The notes below the pieces were generated by a model, which was not told where the DNA came from, did no database searches, and saw only the letters and a list, made by a program, of their open reading frames with translations. From an uncultured Saprospiraceae bacterium (GTDB lineage: Bacteria > Bacteroidota > Bacteroidia > Chitinophagales > Saprospiraceae): a stretch of 64,000 nucleotides of DNA. The position numbers and the translations under genes were made by a program. The first letter of the stretch is position 1. Every line of letters starts with the position of its first letter. Of the stretch, positions 59,580 through 64,000 are shown piece after piece. Location of the stretch: NCBI GenBank assembly GCA_937139495.1, contig CAKZQC010000013.1, positions 1 to 64,000 on the forward strand. The letters run 5' to 3'.

Positions 59580-61463
59580 ATGTCAGAAATAAAAGTAATA
59601 GCTCGTCTAGAGAATGCCAATATTAAAGAAAATAATCCTTATAGCAATAGTTACCAACTAAATGATAAAAAACAGGTTATTCGCTTGGATATTCAGGGTA
59701 AAAATTTTTCTGATTTTGACTTTATAAATAAATTGGTACATCTAGAATCACTGAGGCTTTTTGATGTCAAAATTACTGATTTAAAACCGATAGAAAATTT
59801 ACCAAATTTAGTGTCGATTAGTTTTGAAGAGTGCAAAATTAAAAATTTTAAGCTGTTGGCAACTCTGCCCAATCTTTCGGCATTGACATTCTCCAGTATT
59901 AAAATAAAAAGTTTCAAATTTTTGGAGAAGCTACCAAAGTTAAAATCACTCTCCATTAGTTGTGATGAGAAAACGAAGGATTTTAGCTTTTTGGGTAAAC
60001 TTAATCTTGAATCGTTGACACTGGATGAAACCAATTTTGAAAATTTGGAAATTTTTGAAAATTTGCAAGAACTAAAACACCTCCGTTTACCCAAAAATAA
60101 TATCAAGGAGGTGACATTTTTAGACTTTTTGCCCCAATTGACGGAGCTCGATTTATCTTGGAATTACTTAAAAGATTCCACTTCTTTGTCAGCATTAACA
60201 AAACTAACTTCGTTGAAATTGGAAAGAGCGAAAATTTCTGATTATCGCTTTATCGAAAAATGCGTACATCTAAAAACGCTCAATCTTTCTCGTCACGGCT
60301 TAACAGACATTAGCTTTTTGGAGTCATTAGAAGAGCTGATCTACTTAAATTTAAGTAACAATGAGATTGATGATTTGGCACCTCTTGCTAGGCATACTCA
60401 TTTGCAAGAACTCGTTCTGCATACCAATAAAATTACGAACGTAAATCCCTTAAAAGCACTAAATCAACTCACGGCTTTAGATATCAGTTATAATCAGCTC
60501 TCTGATTGTACGGGTTTAGAGAACAAACCTCAGCTACAAAAAGTGGTTTTGAATGATAATCAAATTAAGGATATTTCATTTGTAAAAGGTGCTACGGCAC
60601 TTACTTTTGTCAATATGTGTAAAAATGAAATCACAGATTTGACACCGCTCAAAGGTTTAGTAGAACTGACTTCTGTTCGTTTTGACCGCAATCAAATTAG
60701 TGAGATTCACGCACTAAATAATTTGACAAAACTCAAAAAACTCTATCTCCATACGAACCAAATTGTAAGTATTGAGCCGCTAAAAGAACTAGTCAAACTG
60801 GAGTTTTTACACCTCAACAAAAATAAAATTTCCGATATTAACCCCTTAGAAAAACTCACTAAACTACGTCAAATACAACTCAAGGATAATAATATTACAA
60901 CAATTCCTTTAGGAGTGGCACGGCTGGATAAACGAATAGAAAAATTAGTAGATAGTGATAAAATAACAACCCCTTCAGGAGCTATTTTGAAAAAAGGCAG
61001 TGCGGCAATAATTGCCTATTGGGAAGCTGAAATGGAAATAACAGCCACGGATGAAAAAATAGAACCTGCCGAAAAACCACCATTTGATCTCTCTCTCAAA
61101 ATGGATTATCATACATTTGTAGCATTAAAAGAAAAGCCAATAGGCTTGACTTGCGACCTTGGATATCCTTTAGAATTTGGCGATATGACTTTTCGTTTAG
61201 ATGAATTTGATTCTTATGACGATACGCTAGATATACTCGAAATAGAAAATTTTGACAAAGAATTATTGGTTAAATTTCCGCAATATGTCGCCCTAGCTGC
61301 TGTTGATTTCAATCTACTAGATCGTCTTGATTCGTATGCTGATTTTGTCTTATTTGTAGATACCAGCTCACCTGACTATCCTGTTGTACTTTTTGATTCT
61401 GAAAACGAATTTAAAGTCGTTTATGAAAGCTTTGAGGTGTTTTATAGCTGTCTGAAAAATTAA
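59580..61463 (+). CDS. Leucine-rich-repeat protein (SDS22/internalin-like) with C-terminal SUKH-like domain
   Basis: 627 residues, no signal peptide. About 18-20 repeats of 21-22 residues occupy roughly 45-465, with the pattern L-x2-L-x-L-x2-N-x-I-x-D-(I/L)-x-P-L (LTALDISYNQLSDCTGLENK; LKKLYLHTNQIVSIEPLKEL). A linker (about 470-505) leads to an acidic C-terminal domain (about 508-627). That domain ends DFVLFVDTSSPDYPVVLFDS and SFEVFYSCLKN, resembling the end of SMI1/KNR4 (SUKH) proteins. It is probably a cytoplasmic protein-binding or immunity-type protein; this is inferred. Confidence 0.75.
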   Translation: MSEIKVIARLENANIKENNPYSNSYQLNDKKQVIRLDIQGKNFSDFDFINKLVHLESLRLFDVKITDLKPIENLPNLVSISFEECKIKNFKLLATLPNLSALTFSSIKIKSFKFLEKLPKLKSLSISCDEKTKDFSFLGKLNLESLTLDETNFENLEIFENLQELKHLRLPKNNIKEVTFLDFLPQLTELDLSWNYLKDSTSLSALTKLTSLKLERAKISDYRFIEKCVHLKTLNLSRHGLTDISFLESLEELIYLNLSNNEIDDLAPLARHTHLQELVLHTNKITNVNPLKALNQLTALDISYNQLSDCTGLENKPQLQKVVLNDNQIKDISFVKGATALTFVNMCKNEITDLTPLKGLVELTSVRFDRNQISEIHALNNLTKLKKLYLHTNQIVSIEPLKELVKLEFLHLNKNKISDINPLEKLTKLRQIQLKDNNITTIPLGVARLDKRIEKLVDSDKITTPSGAILKKGSAAIIAYWEAEMEITATDEKIEPAEKPPFDLSLKMDYHTFVALKEKPIGLTCDLGYPLEFGDMTFRLDEFDSYDDTLDILEIENFDKELLVKFPQYVALAAVDFNLLDRLDSYADFVLFVDTSSPDYPVVLFDSENEFKVVYESFEVFYSCLKN

Positions 61464-61618
61464 GAATTGTAATAAGAGTAGGAGAGAGAGAATGTACAGC
61501 TATAGTTGAATGTAATAACCTCTAATAATTTCAAAAAAATCAATAGGTCTTTTTTTACGCTAATAAAAAAGTCTTATTTTGTAGATTATAATCAAAAAAT
61601 CCAAGAAACAAGAAACCA

Positions 61619-62731
61619 ATGATTAACGAAGACGAGGTACAAAATATTTGTAAGTTATTACTAACAGACAGTAAAAATGCTGCCGTAGGATTGCAACTCC
61701 TAAAAGGGCAAGATAAAGAAACAAAGAGTGCGGTTCAGAAAGAAATTCAACCTTTATTAGATGGGTTCAAAAAGAAAACACTTCGAGGACTGACCAGTAT
61801 TTGGAAAGCTATTGAAAATGATAAACTGAATCAAGCCGAACGAGGTGCGGTATGGGGAATTGCAGCTCTAAACAAAGGAATTGAAAAAGTGGATTTATAT
61901 GGCATTAATTGGACCTCACTTCCTCCAACCATCGGTCAGTTAAAGGAATTGAAACTCTTGAGGATTATGGAGAGTAAAATCCAAGAGCTTCCAGATGAAA
62001 TTGGCGAATTGACAAGTCTTGATAAATTGGATTTTTCCTTCAATCCATTAACTAAAATACCAAGCACTATTGGAAAACTCAAGCAGTTGAAAATACTCCG
62101 TTTGTCTGGCAATGGTGCTTCTTTCAATCGTCTTCCTGACGAAATAGGTCAATTGGAAGGATTGGAGGAATTAATTCTCGCACAAAATTCCTTCAAACAA
62201 ATTCCTGCTGCTATTGGAAATCTTCAAAATTTGAAAAGCTTAAATCTCAGTTCCAATAGGCTAACTACTTTACCTAAACAAATAGGTTCGCTAACGAATT
62301 TGGAAATATTAGATGCAGGTGGAAACCAATTGCAAGAGATACCTTCCGAATTCCAACATTTAACCCAATTAAAAGAGCTTAGTTTGGATAGCCAAAAGTC
62401 AGTTATTACCAATTTTGATTTCTTAAAAGGACTCTCTTCTTTAGAAAAATTAAATGTTGATGCTTTTACGGTTGAAGTAGGTTCGTTGACCAACTTAAAA
62501 GAATTAGAACTTAGAGATGATACGATTGTAGATATTCCTAATGAAATTAGACATCTAAAAAAACTAGAAACACTAATCATTCATAGTAAAGGACTAGCAG
62601 ATTTATCGGCGGAAATTATTCAGCAACTCCCTAACCTAAAATCTATTAAAGCAGGATTTATGGCTCCTATTTCCAGTGCTACAATTAGTGCACTAGAACA
62701 GAAATTTCCAAATATAACTTTTAAAAACTAG
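61619..62731 (+). CDS. Leucine-rich-repeat protein (23-residue type)
   Basis: 370 residues, no signal peptide. The first about 95 residues are helical (KLLLTDSKNAAVGLQLLKGQ), similar to the WGR/SMI-linked starts of some bacterial LRR proteins. Residues about 95-350 are LRRs of the form LPxxIGxLxxLxxLxLxxNxL (LPDEIGELTSLDKLDFSFNP; IPAAIGNLQNLKSLNLSSNR). There is no catalytic domain such as an E3 ligase. It follows a longer LRR gene of a different repeat class, so this is not a simple tandem duplication. Confidence 0.8.
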   Translation: MINEDEVQNICKLLLTDSKNAAVGLQLLKGQDKETKSAVQKEIQPLLDGFKKKTLRGLTSIWKAIENDKLNQAERGAVWGIAALNKGIEKVDLYGINWTSLPPTIGQLKELKLLRIMESKIQELPDEIGELTSLDKLDFSFNPLTKIPSTIGKLKQLKILRLSGNGASFNRLPDEIGQLEGLEELILAQNSFKQIPAAIGNLQNLKSLNLSSNRLTTLPKQIGSLTNLEILDAGGNQLQEIPSEFQHLTQLKELSLDSQKSVITNFDFLKGLSSLEKLNVDAFTVEVGSLTNLKELELRDDTIVDIPNEIRHLKKLETLIIHSKGLADLSAEIIQQLPNLKSIKAGFMAPISSATISALEQKFPNITFKN

Positions 62732-62806
62732 CTCGTTTCTTATGAGGAGCGTCAAGTTGTTTAGATATGTGCTAAACTCTAATGAATAATTTGTAATAAA
62801 TAAACT

Positions 62807-63658
62807 ATGTATAAAGAATTTCAATTGTCAAAACCTATCGAAGGAAATGTAGAGTTTGTCCAAATGCCCGATAACACTCAAATTCATACTATTAGTTCAG
62901 GAAATGGAAAAACTACAATTCTTTTGGCTCATGGTTATGGTTTTAATCATATTGAGTGGAATGTTATTGTAGAGCAGTTAAATAAATTAAATTATCGAAC
63001 AATAGTATTTGATCAAAGGGGACATGGCAAATCTACTATTGGTCAAGAAGGAATTAGCTCTAGTGCTATGGCATCTGACTATAAAAATATAATTAAATAC
63101 TTCAAGTTAAGTGATTGTATATTAGTAGGACATTCTATGGGTGGGTTTTTGTCTATGAAATTCCTTCTGGATAATCCTCAGATGCAGCACGTTAATATTA
63201 AAAGTTGTGTTCTGATGGCTACTTTTGCTGGTGATATTAATAAAAATAATTTTCAAAATCGACTTCAACTCCCTTTGATTAAATCTGGTATTTTATTGAA
63301 GCTGATTAAATATAAACCTATAGCTAATCTATTAGGAAAATCTCTTTTGGGGGACGATCCTGATCCTGAAATTATTCGAGTCTTTACTGAGATTTTTCCT
63401 CAACAAGATCATTTCAAACTTGTCCCTATCCTGAAAGCCTTTGCTGACGAAAACTATTATGATCGTTTGAAAGAGATATCTATACCATGTGCTGTAGTCA
63501 TTGGAAAAAAAGATTCCACCACTCCTTCTTTTCATACAGACAATATCGTAAAAGGAATACCTAATACCATTCGTATAGATATAGAAGGAAAAGGACACTG
63601 TTTGAATGCAGAAGCACCCAAGGACATTATTGATGCAATACAAAAAATGGATATATAA
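62807..63658 (+). CDS. Alpha/beta-fold hydrolase
   Basis: 283 residues, no signal peptide. The oxyanion motif is LLAHGYGFNHIEW, the nucleophile Ser110 lies in VGHSMGGF, the acid is probably Asp in IGKKDSTTPSF, and the His is in GKGHCLNAEAP. FDQRGHGKS is the classic strand-6 motif. It resembles haloperoxidase/RsbQ-like small hydrolases; RsbQ works with a sensor phosphatase not seen here. The substrate is unknown. Confidence 0.88.
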   Translation: MYKEFQLSKPIEGNVEFVQMPDNTQIHTISSGNGKTTILLAHGYGFNHIEWNVIVEQLNKLNYRTIVFDQRGHGKSTIGQEGISSSAMASDYKNIIKYFKLSDCILVGHSMGGFLSMKFLLDNPQMQHVNIKSCVLMATFAGDINKNNFQNRLQLPLIKSGILLKLIKYKPIANLLGKSLLGDDPDPEIIRVFTEIFPQQDHFKLVPILKAFADENYYDRLKEISIPCAVVIGKKDSTTPSFHTDNIVKGIPNTIRIDIEGKGHCLNAEAPKDIIDAIQKMDI

Positions 63659-63856
63659 AACAATATACCTTTAGTACAGGACAAAACTTAAAAAACATTA
63701 TTTGAAAGTGTAAAACAAAGTAAAAGCTGTGCCAATTGGCTTGGTTATTGAAACTGTTGTTCTTTAGTTTCATAGTGAGCTAAATTTCGTAAATCTGGCT
63801 ACTTGTAGCTGAATGACACCCGTGATCACATATGAAACCCACAAAACCCACAAAAC

Positions 63857-64000
63857 ATGTCTAGACTGTATTATTTGAGCAATTATAAACCGCTCTTTTT
63901 ATCAGACAGCACTGATTACAATCCATCAGAGCACTATCTAATAAAAGGGCTCAGCATACTTCCCCCAGAAGATAATAATAGATTTATTACAACAAAAATG
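63857..64000 (+). CDS. Partial open frame running off the window
   Basis: An ATG at 63857 opens 48 codons to the window end without a stop (MSRLYYLSNYKPLFLSDSTD and on, ending FITTKM). Codon use looks like that of the flanking accessory genes. No family can be named from so short a piece. 63659-63856 holds no recognisable feature. Confidence 0.5.
   Translation, partial: MSRLYYLSNYKPLFLSDSTDYNPSEHYLIKGLSILPPEDNNRFITTKM

Overview
The window reads as chromosomal DNA of a Bacteroidota bacterium. Evidence: a short primary sigma factor with no long N-terminal extension; promoter-like sites of the Bacteroidota form TTTG-N19-TAnnTTTG (perfect or near-perfect at 7826-7856, 43106-43135 and 45669-45699); a type IX secretion sorting domain on a secreted esterase; a Bacteroidota START-like protein; a TonB receptor with a carboxypeptidase-regulatory N-domain; LytTR/His_kinase signalling; and futalosine-pathway menaquinone genes. 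Placement in the Saprospiria is only an inference from overall gene content. No tRNA, rRNA, CRISPR array or phage module was seen.

Layout. 1-11.3 kb: housekeeping genes (sigma factor, START-like protein, SPFH/SHOCT protein, miaA, a LuxC-like acyl-CoA reductase, a 6-pyruvoyl/6-carboxy-tetrahydropterin synthase), envelope proteins, and a threonine-to-glycine pair (SDR threonine dehydrogenase plus kbl). 11.4-17.5 kb: small membrane proteins, a LytTR two-component pair, a mosaic repeat block, an exonuclease, a YiiX-like lipoprotein, OsmC and thioredoxin. 17.6-20.5 kb: a sulfur operon (ArsR regulator, MBL-fold protein with two rhodanese domains, two-part YeeE/YedE transporter). 20.6-30.5 kb: DUF983, AraC and EamA genes, three adjacent small 4-TM proteins, M42 peptidase, TetR, a penicillin-acylase-family hydrolase. 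30.7-37.2 kb: dnaE, a BNR-repeat protein and waaA on one strand. 37.2-41.5 kb: a palindromic repeat array, then mqnE, a histidine phosphatase and mqnA. 41.5-46.4 kb: a secreted propeller-like protein and a TonB receptor divergent from a DtxR/MntR-type regulator. 46.4-52.4 kb: a T9SS esterase, a beta-helix protein, a beta-barrel and an ECF sigma factor with a putative dual-membrane-spanning anti-sigma factor. 52.4-64 kb: accessory DNA with a single-chain restriction-modification protein inside repeats, a methyltransferase, a TPR-like protein, a YwqG-like protein, two leucine-rich-repeat proteins and an alpha/beta hydrolase.

The main regulatory results are: (1) a palindrome GTTAGA-TTAG-TCTAAC lying inside the spacer of the TonB-receptor promoter and beside the metalloregulator gene; (2) an ECF sigma/trans-envelope anti-sigma pair; (3) a restriction-modification gene bracketed by about 111-bp direct repeats and 18-bp inverted repeats; (4) several dispersed repeat families, including elements of about 235 and 307 bp with 19-25-bp terminal inverted repeats.

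Many reading frames were trimmed to internal ATG codons where a promoter, terminator, repeat or signal peptide decides the start. All family assignments come from reading motifs by eye; no database search was run.
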